NCBI GenBank assembly: GCA_004764695.1
Contig: SMSO01000035.1
Span: forward strand, 4,283,040 to 4,347,039
From: Schizochytrium sp. TIO01
Lineage: Eukaryota > Sar > Bigyra > Thraustochytrida > Thraustochytriidae
Direction: 5' to 3'
Length of the DNA stretch: 64,000 nucleotides
Made by a program: the position numbers and the translations under genes. The notes beneath the pieces were generated by a model, which saw only the letters and a list, made by a program, of their open reading frames with translations, did not search any database and was not told where the DNA came from. Shown here piece after piece: positions 46,401 through 55,321 of this stretch (positions are counted from its first letter, which is position 1; every line of letters starts with the position of its first letter).

Positions 46401-48291
46401 GATGAAGAGAGATCTCGCATGATTTTTAATTTTTATTATCATGGAGGGCTCCAACAAATCTGAATCTCGCTGTGCCGCCACGCCGTCTCCGCGCAGAAGA
46501 AACAAAGACGAGCACTCGAGCGGCGTGGAGACGTCAGCGCGAGGCCAAGGAAACGAATAATTCATCACAGTGGACAGACAAGGCCGCTGCTCAAAAGCAC
46601 GCAGCGCCAGGCGTCAGCGTTGAAGTTGGCTGAAGAGTATCGAGAGCGTCAGTCGCCTCGATTGGCGACCGATCGGGCCGTCAAAATCGATCGCAAGGCA
46701 AGGCCTGTCGCGCTAGCTTCTTCTCTCCGCTGTGGCCGCCTGAGTGGACGCAGGTGGAGGCAGCACGACCTGCTTCAACCTCGATCCCTGTGTGCTCAAG
46801 AAATCAGCGGGGCTCATCGACAAAGCGTGGTTCGAGTCGATATCGACTGGAGCCGGTCGCATCGCATCGGGTCCCGTGCCAAGCCAACAATCGTTCAAGC
46901 GCGAGCTTTCTCAAGGCTGTGCCACGTTGGCCAGCGAGTAAGCACTCCGGCCTGTAAACCGGGTCTAAGGGAGCATACAGACTCCGCTCAGAGCGCGTAG
47001 CCACGACCCTTTGTCAATCGCCACGTTGTAGGCAAGAGAAACCAAAAGGGACAGACAAAAGGGAAAAGCGTGGCTCTCCATCTTGAGTGGCGTTCTAACC
47101 GTTCTTTTGTTCTAATTAGGTGTTCCGTTGCCTGCCCACGCAGAGAGAACGGAACGGAGGCTTAGAAGTGCCTGCTTCTCTGAGAGAAAGAGAGCCTATC
47201 GTTGTGCAAAGAGAGAGGAGGTGCATCGCAAGCTTGTGCTATTGCGTCCTTCGTGATCAAGATTGTGACATTCGCGTGACCCGATTTGATCGTCAGGAAC
47301 GAAGCAGACAGAGGTAACCAGTGACTGTGCTTGATTGTCGAGCGTACGTCGCAAAAGACCCAGCAGAGAGGGGTAGAAAGGCCCGTTTGGGGGGGATAAC
47401 GAATATTTTCTGAAGTCCCGACCCGCTCGACTCCCTTGGGTTAAATTGAATACGCGAGAGAAAAACTCCAGCAGAAGCCTGAAAGGTCGCCCATTCGGTG
47501 AATTTGACCTACTACGCAGGTGACGACGGCTCCGAGTTTGGTGTAGGATTAATTCACACGCAGAGAAGCCAAGACCCACCAGGTCTATCTATCTCTCTTT
47601 CTCAATCAATCGATCAATCAATCAATTGTGATTGGCCAGTTCTTGAACCCCGCGCAAGCTCAATCTCGTGGTACATCCCACCTCTGGAAAGAAGGCCGCG
47701 CGTTGGAACAGCAGCATCAACAAAAGCAGGTTTCAACTTCGTTTGATCTCTCGAGTATCCATCCGCACGTGCCGAAAGCGTGGAGGAGAATAACGAAGCA
47801 AACCAAAGCTCCGCCTGATTACCCAGTTTCAGGATTGATTGTCTCAAGCAAGAGTGACTGGAGGGACAAATCGCATTAGACCAACCTTACTTTTTCCTTT
47901 TCTTATCTTTTTTTTTTTCTTTCCCCCCTATTTTTACTACTACCATAATAAAAATAGGCGTTTCGGGAAAATAAAGAAAAGAACGTTTGTAGCGAGTATC
48001 CGTTCACCTTGTTTGTTATTATAATAAACTTACTGAAGGAATTACATCTGGGGCGACCAGCTTAATAAGCGATCTAAGGTGGTCAAGACACACAGACAAA
48101 GACAAGCAGGTTGACAACAGGGAGTTTTATCTCAAATCAACCAGAGCGATAACTCTTTGCAGGCACTCACTGTGCTGTGCTGATCTTGCTTTAGCTACAG
48201 CTACAGCTGAGCAAACAAGCATCTCAACACTTCTCTCTTTCTCAAGGAGAGGAGAGAAGAGCATACAACACACATCGTCTGACGAGGGAAA

Positions 48292-49161
48292 ATGGCTGTG
48301 GTGCAATTTAACCGTAGCGTCAAGGTTCTTGGTTATTATCTTAGCGATGAGGAGCGGGCATTGAAGCAATTATGGAGTGCAGAAAACCATGAGCGGATGC
48401 TTGCACTGAGGAAACAAATTAAACGCCAGAAGATGATCCAAATGAAGGAGAACAAACAAACAAAAGTTAACCGAAGCGATGAATACTCACCACTCAAATC
48501 CCTCGATGTGCTCATCGACAAAGCCCCATCAAACTCCTTTTTTTCATCTTCTTCAGTATACCCAACTACAAGTGCTGCCTTCTCCTCACGCCAGCAGAAC
48601 ACCGATGAGGCCGATGCTCTGAAACAACACAAACGCGACGTTGATCTCCATCCCATTGTCCTTGCCAAAACTGGGACCACAACTGCAGACCGCCGAAAGC
48701 ACCTTAGTTCTGTCTCATCATTCTCGAACTCATCAAATGCATGCAACAATGTCACGAGCTGTGATAACCTTGGAGCAGCAGTTTCTACATCTACTGTGTC
48801 TGGCGCGATGGTGTCCTCTCTATCCGCTGCCTCCTCTTCAACTGCTTCATCAGCTATGGGATCTACCTCAATTGCACCGTCAGTCTGCACAGGACGCCCT
48901 CGGACAATGGAAGTCCGTCTGCGACCTGTGCCAGCAGTTGCTGAGGAAACCCCTTGTGAAGCAAGTATCAATGAGTGTGAACGATGGACTTCCTATCTCC
49001 TTGGCGTTGTGATGGATGGCTCTTACCTCGCTATTGAGACAGTTCGTTCTATTGAGCGCAAGTTCACAGGCTCAAACCTTGTTTCCTTCACTTCAGACGA
49101 GTGGATGGAAATCGGGGCACTCAGTTGTCTCAGCAACCTTGTTATCCCTGCTTTTCGGTGA
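48292..49161 (+). CDS. Ser-rich hypothetical protein
   Basis: A 289-residue frame with ATG in good context (AAAATGGC). The N-terminal ~60 residues are helical and basic (VKVLGYYLSDEERALKQL then RKQIKRQKMIQMKENKQ). Residues of about 75-205 are Ser/Thr/Ala-rich and disordered. The last ~70 residues look folded (ERWTSYLLGVVMDGSYLAIE). I do not recognise the family. The stop falls inside TTTTCGGTGAGC, which resembles a splice donor (CG|GTGAGC), so the gene could continue into another exon and this frame could be a 5' part only. No clear downstream exon was found. Confidence 0.6.
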   Translation: MAVVQFNRSVKVLGYYLSDEERALKQLWSAENHERMLALRKQIKRQKMIQMKENKQTKVNRSDEYSPLKSLDVLIDKAPSNSFFSSSSVYPTTSAAFSSRQQNTDEADALKQHKRDVDLHPIVLAKTGTTTADRRKHLSSVSSFSNSSNACNNVTSCDNLGAAVSTSTVSGAMVSSLSAASSSTASSAMGSTSIAPSVCTGRPRTMEVRLRPVPAVAEETPCEASINECERWTSYLLGVVMDGSYLAIETVRSIERKFTGSNLVSFTSDEWMEIGALSCLSNLVIPAFR

Positions 49162-50658
49162 GCAAGTTGACTCCCATCATGTTCATGTAAAGATCAGCCT
49201 CAAGTGTGCAACCTCTTTACTTACATCATTCACCCATAGCCGAAGAACTTTTCTTATCATACTCAGTGCTTCTTTGCTTATCCCTTCATGTGTGACCTAT
49301 TTTTATCCAGTGATAACTTTGACTCGTACGCGCCCAGACTATTTTACTTTCATACTTATATTACCTACTATCTCGTTACAATACATACTACTAAATAATT
49401 ATGATGACATACGCTCTTTTTCTTTTTTCTACACAGTGTCTTTGTTTTGTTTTGTTTTTTCAAGAGAAACTGGTTCTCTTCCCAGGGAAGAATAAATCGA
49501 AATCAACAGTGACAGGAACGACTTCACATAAAGGTTAAATTGAGTTGATTTCTCTTACATATTTAGAAACGTTGCTATGGAAATTTGATGATGCTCCTAG
49601 ATTTGCACTCATAAATTCAGAAACGTAGCTCCTGGATATTGTTGGCGCTCTCGGTTTTGCGCCTCCAAGTTGAACTTCCTACGTATACCATTTTTTCCAC
49701 CATGTGATTAAAACTCCGTGGAAGTACTGATGCAATATTTCTGAATTAAACCAAGAATCTCTCGCACAACACAACCACAGTTATTCTCTTACATTCAGAA
49801 ATCTTATTTCTTTTCTCGGAATATCTATTGGTAAAATGAAGCGATCTCAATTCTTTTGCTAGTACTACTTTTCTTTCTTTTGGATTTACTGCCTTCTGCT
49901 GGCACCTCTGAATTGGTTTTTGTGTTTTCTAGCTAGTTAAACAAAATTATGTTCTCATAATTCAAGTCAGTAAAAGGATCATCTTAAAACCCTGAAAGAC
50001 CTGTCTCTATCATACTACCTAGCTCTATCTCCTGTAAACTTTTCTTTCTTGTTGTTGCGACCTAGAGTAGAGACACTTTAACGACTTACTTTGCATGTTT
50101 AACTAACTGAGATAGTAGACAATGTTGGTTTTTGTTTTTTGTTTTTTGTTTTTTGTTTTTTGTTTTGTTTTTGTTTTTTAAGTTCTATTCTTTTTCTTCA
50201 AGTTCTTTTTTCATATTATCACTTGTAGGCGTATATCACACGTATCAAACACCAAAATACAAACACACAAGCTCTTATTTCGCATGGCAATATGTATCGT
50301 GCATAATTAGGCTCTCTTCTACATAGAGGCTTTGCCAGACTCAATGAGCTTTTCGATGCAATGACAAAGGATGTCTGCTTTTAGCACAACCCTCTTTTCT
50401 TGGCCAACCCTCGGGAATGATATTATGGTCTCTTGAAGACCTGAACAACGATCAGGGCAGGGAAAAAATAGCATGGTCAGCCTTGCAAATGCATCTGTGC
50501 ATTCAAACATGCGCACGCTGACAAAAGCCAATAGAGTTAAACATCAAGCTGAACGAGGTGGACAGTTTGATTCTCTCAAGCAGACAACCAAAACAAGGCC
50601 TACCATAAGTACTACAAATCTCTATCCATTCGAGACTAACGGTACCAAAGCTAGGGTT
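49162..50658. other. Convergent intergenic region, no gene seen
   Basis: About 1.5 kb between a plus-strand and a minus-strand gene. It is AT-rich, with short frames only. A GTTTTTT repeat tract lies at 50127-50180. Confidence 0.5.
50127..50180. repeat. GTTTTTT heptanucleotide repeat
   Basis: About seven GTTTTTT units with small length variation. Confidence 0.8.
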
Positions 50659-51318
50659 TTAAAAGGTGATACCAAAGATGGTAACAATGCATCCAACAGA
50701 GTCATTCTCCCATGAGACTGTAACCATATCATCGTTAGCAGGGCTCCAGAACATAGTGGAAAAGGTATCCATACCAGCACCCCTCGAAGCTTCATACACA
50801 ATCGTAGAAGCAATATACTTGAGGTTTCCGCAGGCTGCTGCAAGATCATCTATACATTGTTGGTTGATGGCCTCCACCCAACGTGGTATGGCAGCTGACT
50901 TAAAACGACGACCTTCAAGATGCTCTAAGACACTGCGTTCAGCTACGCTTTGTGCCACAGAAATGATATCTGAGAATCTAGTCGCGCGAGAAATATCTGA
51001 GGGGTTTGTTAAGCGCCTCGACGAGCTTTTCTTCTGTTTTAAAGGTTCTCCTGAAAGCTTTGATTCGGAGTCTTCTTGACGATCATCTTGAGGAGAGTTT
51101 GCAGTAGGACTTGTATCGGTGCCCTCAGTCTTGGTCTCCTCTGATCGTCGTTTTGAAGCCTTTGGCCTCTGCCGTTCCCTTTCGCGGAAGCCTTCATGGT
51201 CATTGGCCTCCCCCAAGTCAGCATTGAGGAGCCCTTTGCTAGCGAGAACCTCATCACCGTCTTCAGCCAGCTCCAAGAGATCGTCCCCGTTCTCATCTGC
51301 TGACTCCTGGCGCGGCAT
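50659..51318 (-). CDS. Tctex-1 family dynein light chain-like protein
   Basis: A 219-residue protein when started at MPRQESADENGD. Residues 1-105 are acidic, then Lys/Ser-rich and disordered. Residues of about 109-219 are a Tctex-1/DYNLT domain: a helical start, IPRWVEAINQQCIDDLA, then LKYIASTIVYE, GAGMDTFSTMFWSPANDD, VSWENDSVGCIVTIFGI. This matches the family's KYIVTCVI, GAGLHTASSCFWD and C-terminal CIVSTFGL strands. Such light chains are cargo or assembly subunits of cytoplasmic and axonemal dynein; forms with long N-termini are typical of ciliary Tctex1-domain proteins. The frame stays open upstream for another ~170 codons, including other ATGs, so an N-terminal extension cannot be excluded. 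It is divergent from the TMC gene. Confidence 0.87.
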   Translation of the reverse strand: MPRQESADENGDDLLELAEDGDEVLASKGLLNADLGEANDHEGFRERERQRPKASKRRSEETKTEGTDTSPTANSPQDDRQEDSESKLSGEPLKQKKSSSRRLTNPSDISRATRFSDIISVAQSVAERSVLEHLEGRRFKSAAIPRWVEAINQQCIDDLAAACGNLKYIASTIVYEASRGAGMDTFSTMFWSPANDDMVTVSWENDSVGCIVTIFGITF

Positions 51319-51789
51319 CTTTAACAAATAAACCTCGTGGTAGCTACTACCAACTGCTACTACAGCAAGTGATCCTGCTATTGATGATCCCGGTACTGGT
51401 ACCTGGGTTTGTTGCCTGGCGTGCAAGGTGGCCCTTGATGTTGTGGCCAATGCGGATTTGATGTCACGGGTAGAAAATGTCATCAATTCAAAAGAGGTGA
51501 GGATGAATGGGACAAAGATCCGTTGGGTCATTTTGGGCTCACAACTTAGACCACTTTTGAAGAAACCTGGGACCACAAGGCTGCGCTTGTGAGCATCTAC
51601 CTTTGGAAGCAGTCTTGCAAAGCTGCAAAGGAACCCCAAAAAGAACTTTTTCTGATATGAACCTGAAGTTAGAATAGCGTCGTAGTGTTGTTTAGAATTC
51701 CTTGCAAGGGGTTGTGCAAAGTACAGACAGGTTCTTGGTAAGACAAGCCATAAATGCCACCTTGATAACATTAAACTAGACAAAACGCA
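51319..51789. promoter_or_regulatory. Divergent upstream region between Tctex-1 and TMC genes
   Basis: Only 471 bp separate the two start codons, so both promoters must overlap or lie close together. On the minus strand this stretch is also free of stops in frame with the Tctex-1 protein. No defined element was found by eye. Confidence 0.45.
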
Positions 51790-54700
51790 ATGGCCAAGAA
51801 AGCTGCACGAGGGCGCAGAGTACACCCTGCTAGTGGAAACGATTCTGAAAGTGGTGCGGATGGGGAGGATGACTCAGAAAGTGTCTTTGAGTTTGATGAT
51901 GAGAAAGATTCAGGGAAAAATGCATGGGATCATGGACCTCATGGTAGAAACAAGACTCCTTTAGAAAGTAGCAAAACTGGATACGGGCAAAGCGCAAATG
52001 CAGATCACCCTAGTGGTGGAGGATACTACGGTTTCGACACTAATGCTATTCGCGACGAAGATAGTGACGCTGGAGTTGAGCTTTTCATGGACGCGCCGCA
52101 ACATCAAAAAACACACCGTGCCATTGAAATGAGTTTTATTGACCTTGATGATGACGAAGATGACGTCAAAGAACTAGGAGCATCTGGCAATGACCGGAAT
52201 GCTCATTTTGTAAGTAGTGCAAACCAGGATGCTCAATTTGCTCATAGCGCTGCAGTACATGTAAACGGTAATTCTTTTAGCAATGGCCAATCTGCAATTC
52301 ACGATCGAAATGTTCCCATGCAGAACAAAGGCAGAGCAACTTTGCCTGGAAAGGGAGAGAATACAAACAAAATTTCTAGTGATAATGATAGTGATGACGA
52401 AGATGAGTCTGTCGATATGCTAGGCATCGATGATGGTGCAGAGGAACTCCTTGGAATTAAAAATCTCCCGGGAGCAGGCGGTGTGGCATTCATGAACCCG
52501 GAGCTTGAAAAGCGTGTAGAGAAAATGGCACAAGTTATCAAACACTATAAAGAGCAAAATAAAGCATTGCGTGAGAAACAGTCTGTAGCATCAGAGGAGG
52601 TCAAACGTCTCCGCAATGAACTGGAGCGACTTGAAGATGAGAAGGAGGAAGCTGAATTAAAGGCCGAAAGAGAACTTCGTATGATTCAGTTTAAAAACCT
52701 AGGAGGAGGTGCTGGGCCCGGAGGTGGAAGACATCTCGCCACGGATTTGGAGGCTCAACGAAAGCGCGAAGAAGCTCGAAGGCAAATGTATGCTGCTAAC
52801 AATGACCAAGGTGATGACTATGAAGCCCTTTTGGGTCTCCAAGACACGGTGCGCTCACATGGAATCATAACTTTGATTCGAAAAAGGTTTGCTCGAATCA
52901 TCCATAAATACGACCCTCTCCAAAAAGATGTGCGCCGCGTAGAGGCGCGTTTTGGAAGTTCAGTGGCTGCGTACTTCTACTTTTTCCGCTGGATGATTGC
53001 CAACTACATGATTCTTATGCTGATAGGAGTGATTTTCCTCATTCGGCACCTGGTTGCTCTTTTTTCGTATCAAAATTTAAGTGAAGAGGATCGACAGTTA
53101 TTCTACAATAGTGCAAACGAACCAGAGCTTGCCTATGACTGGACAAGCTCCGATTGGTCAAGCTTGTCTTCGTTTTTGCCCAAGTTTCTTATGCTCTCTA
53201 GTTTCAACCCTGGTGACTCCGGAACGCAATACATAGAAGATAACCTTTTCTCGGGAACTCCCATATACAACGCAACTGGTTCTGAGGTAACGCCAATCCA
53301 ATATCACGACAATCTTGAACTCGGTGAGCGTATGGACTATATCAGCATTCTCATATTTTGCAATCTTATAGTTTTAGGATCTGTCATCCGCAAATGGATT
53401 CTTGAGGATAGAAGGGCAAAGGCGTTTGGTTTATTTGAAGATCTCGATAAGCAAAGCCGTTTCGCACAAAGTGCGTTGAATGCATGGGACCATAGTCTTC
53501 GGGATCCACGTGAAGTTGAAGATTTAAAACACTCCCTCCTGGACCAATACTTCCTGAGCGTGCACGAGCTGCACACAGACAATCTAAAAAAATCGCGCAC
53601 TTTTAAAGAACGCTTAAATCTTCTTTTACGTCGCATAGTATCTAATATGGTCTATCTTGGTGTCCAAGGCAGTAGTGCGTATGCCATTATTTACCTCACA
53701 GCGACTTCGTCGCAAATGAGCTCAACAGTTTTACAGATCATCAGCGACAATTCTTCTTTACAATGGCTCTTACCAGTTGTAACATTAATTTCAGGATCAA
53801 TTGTCCCCCTTGCCGTGAGTGTTATTAATGCTTTGCTCCCTACTGTAGCAAAAATACTTACGTCATTTGAAAAATGGGATGATGCCGGTTTTCATACAAA
53901 ACTCATGCTGTTCCGGCTCTTTGTGGCTAAAATTCTTAACGCTTTGATTCAGGTCACCTCTTTCCTCCAACTATTGGATCCTTACCTTTTGCGCGGTGCA
54001 ATTATTATTAGTCAAACTTTTGATTTGACTGCTCGTACGAATACAGAAAAACGTTTGACATCTGTAGGATCCACATATGGCAGTGAAGGTACTATTCCCA
54101 GAGGCCTTGACGAGTGCAGAGCAGATTACTATGGGGCAGGAATTTTTCAGCTTGTATTGACCGAATTCGTCATTTCAAAGTCCACATTTGCAATTATTCC
54201 TGCAGTTAAATATGTCATATCTAAGTTACGGAAGAAACCCTTTGAACCTGGAGAGTTTCATGTCGCCAAGCATATGGTCGACTTGCTTTTCTTTCAACAA
54301 CTTTGCTTTGTCTCATTTCCGTTCTTTCCATTTGGAACATTCTTCGTTGGTGTGATGATGTTTGTTGGGTTCAAAGTGCAGGTGCGTACACTCATGGCAT
54401 TCATGCAGAAACCTAAGAAACCATGGAGCGCGAAAGACGCTGCAAACTTCTTCATCAAGTTTTTCTTTTTTACGTACGCTGTCAGCTTTGTCGTGTTCTG
54501 GTACATTCTCTCTAGCAATACATTGCCTAAGACATGTACACTCCAAGAACATGTAATCCAGGCCTCCTTTGGGGGTCTTGACCCAATGGATGAGTGCTTC
54601 AATGATGACCCTGGGAATTTAAACAATACATTAACTTGCTTCATGAATGGTCGCACTGTAGAAGAGATCCGTCTGGCGGAGAATCGTGCTCCAGGACTTG

Positions 54701-55140
54701 AGGAGCTTCGATTTTGGGAAGAATATTTTGTGGCCAGTGTTCCTGATGGTACTTTTTCTGACAACCAAACTATAGATACGGAAGGCTACCTTCGAGATCT
54801 TCTAGGCTATCCAAGTTCTACTGCTGTGGGATTTCCATCATTGGCCACTTGCTCTCTAAGTTGTGGGCCGTTCGTATATAGTGTCAATTATTATTCAACC
54901 CTCGATATATACCTCACTTCCCACATCGAGACCTTCTACAAGCTTCTCACTCAAACACCTCTGTTTGTATGGGGAATCGCTATTCTACTTGCGCTTCGTT
55001 ACCTCTTCATGAAGAACACTATAGGGGTTCTCTATGAATTACAGCAGGAGAAGGAGATCTCGCTTCGCAACCTCGTAGCAAATCTCGAATCCAAGATCAA
55101 GAAACTTACCACCAGGTTGAACAAGATGAAGAACGAGTAA
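51790..55140 (+). CDS. TMC (transmembrane channel-like) protein
   Basis: A 1116-residue protein with ATG in good context. Residues 1-240 are acidic and disordered. Residues of about 235-300 form a coiled coil (KRVEKMAQVIKHYKEQNKAL onwards). The membrane region starts near residue 388 with VEARFGSSVAAYFYFFRWM, the conserved TMC entry to the first helix. About ten hydrophobic segments continue to about 1085, including SIVPLAVSVINALLPTVAKI and the TMC-domain stretch FHVAKHMVDLLFF...QKPKKPWSAKD. The usual CWET motif is replaced by DECRADYYGAGIFQL at the equivalent place, so it is a divergent member. The tail is a short basic helix. TMC proteins are anoctamin/OSCA-fold channels, mechanosensory in animals; in a flagellate a role in sensing or ion flux is inference. 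Confidence 0.9.
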   Translation: MAKKAARGRRVHPASGNDSESGADGEDDSESVFEFDDEKDSGKNAWDHGPHGRNKTPLESSKTGYGQSANADHPSGGGYYGFDTNAIRDEDSDAGVELFMDAPQHQKTHRAIEMSFIDLDDDEDDVKELGASGNDRNAHFVSSANQDAQFAHSAAVHVNGNSFSNGQSAIHDRNVPMQNKGRATLPGKGENTNKISSDNDSDDEDESVDMLGIDDGAEELLGIKNLPGAGGVAFMNPELEKRVEKMAQVIKHYKEQNKALREKQSVASEEVKRLRNELERLEDEKEEAELKAERELRMIQFKNLGGGAGPGGGRHLATDLEAQRKREEARRQMYAANNDQGDDYEALLGLQDTVRSHGIITLIRKRFARIIHKYDPLQKDVRRVEARFGSSVAAYFYFFRWMIANYMILMLIGVIFLIRHLVALFSYQNLSEEDRQLFYNSANEPELAYDWTSSDWSSLSSFLPKFLMLSSFNPGDSGTQYIEDNLFSGTPIYNATGSEVTPIQYHDNLELGERMDYISILIFCNLIVLGSVIRKWILEDRRAKAFGLFEDLDKQSRFAQSALNAWDHSLRDPREVEDLKHSLLDQYFLSVHELHTDNLKKSRTFKERLNLLLRRIVSNMVYLGVQGSSAYAIIYLTATSSQMSSTVLQIISDNSSLQWLLPVVTLISGSIVPLAVSVINALLPTVAKILTSFEKWDDAGFHTKLMLFRLFVAKILNALIQVTSFLQLLDPYLLRGAIIISQTFDLTARTNTEKRLTSVGSTYGSEGTIPRGLDECRADYYGAGIFQLVLTEFVISKSTFAIIPAVKYVISKLRKKPFEPGEFHVAKHMVDLLFFQQLCFVSFPFFPFGTFFVGVMMFVGFKVQVRTLMAFMQKPKKPWSAKDAANFFIKFFFFTYAVSFVVFWYILSSNTLPKTCTLQEHVIQASFGGLDPMDECFNDDPGNLNNTLTCFMNGRTVEEIRLAENRAPGLEELRFWEEYFVASVPDGTFSDNQTIDTEGYLRDLLGYPSSTAVGFPSLATCSLSCGPFVYSVNYYSTLDIYLTSHIETFYKLLTQTPLFVWGIAILLALRYLFMKNTIGVLYELQQEKEISLRNLVANLESKIKKLTTRLNKMKNE

Positions 55141-55321
55141 GGATGCATGACTTTCAAAGAATGAAGATACTGCTTTTATGCTCAAGCAGAAAAGTTAAAA
55201 AAATAATTCAACAAAAAGAATAGTTATAGTTATAAAAAATAAGCTTCTTTTCTTGAATTAGCTGAGAAAGGGAGGAAAGGAAACCAAATAAATCTTATCA
55301 CTCTTTTACTCCGTCCATGGA

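Larger units (their letters stand above)
33326..48291. other. 15-kb gene-poor, repeat-rich mosaic region
   Basis: No frame here has family resemblance or protein-like composition. GC-richer patches (about 35.5-36.5, 37.1-37.3, 38.1-39.0, 39.8-40.7, 42.2-42.9, 44.4-45.1, 45.5-45.8 and 46.4-47.9 kb) alternate with AT-rich DNA carrying long A or T runs and microsatellites. Open frames in the GC-rich patches occur on both strands at once, which is what low stop frequency gives. Spliced genes or noncoding RNAs could still be hidden. One candidate structured RNA is listed separately. Confidence 0.5.

Noticed and set aside
46925-46985. tRNA-Tyr-like segment with CCTGTAAACC loop
   Set aside because: No proper A box, no GGTTCRANNCC B box and no acceptor stem pairing.
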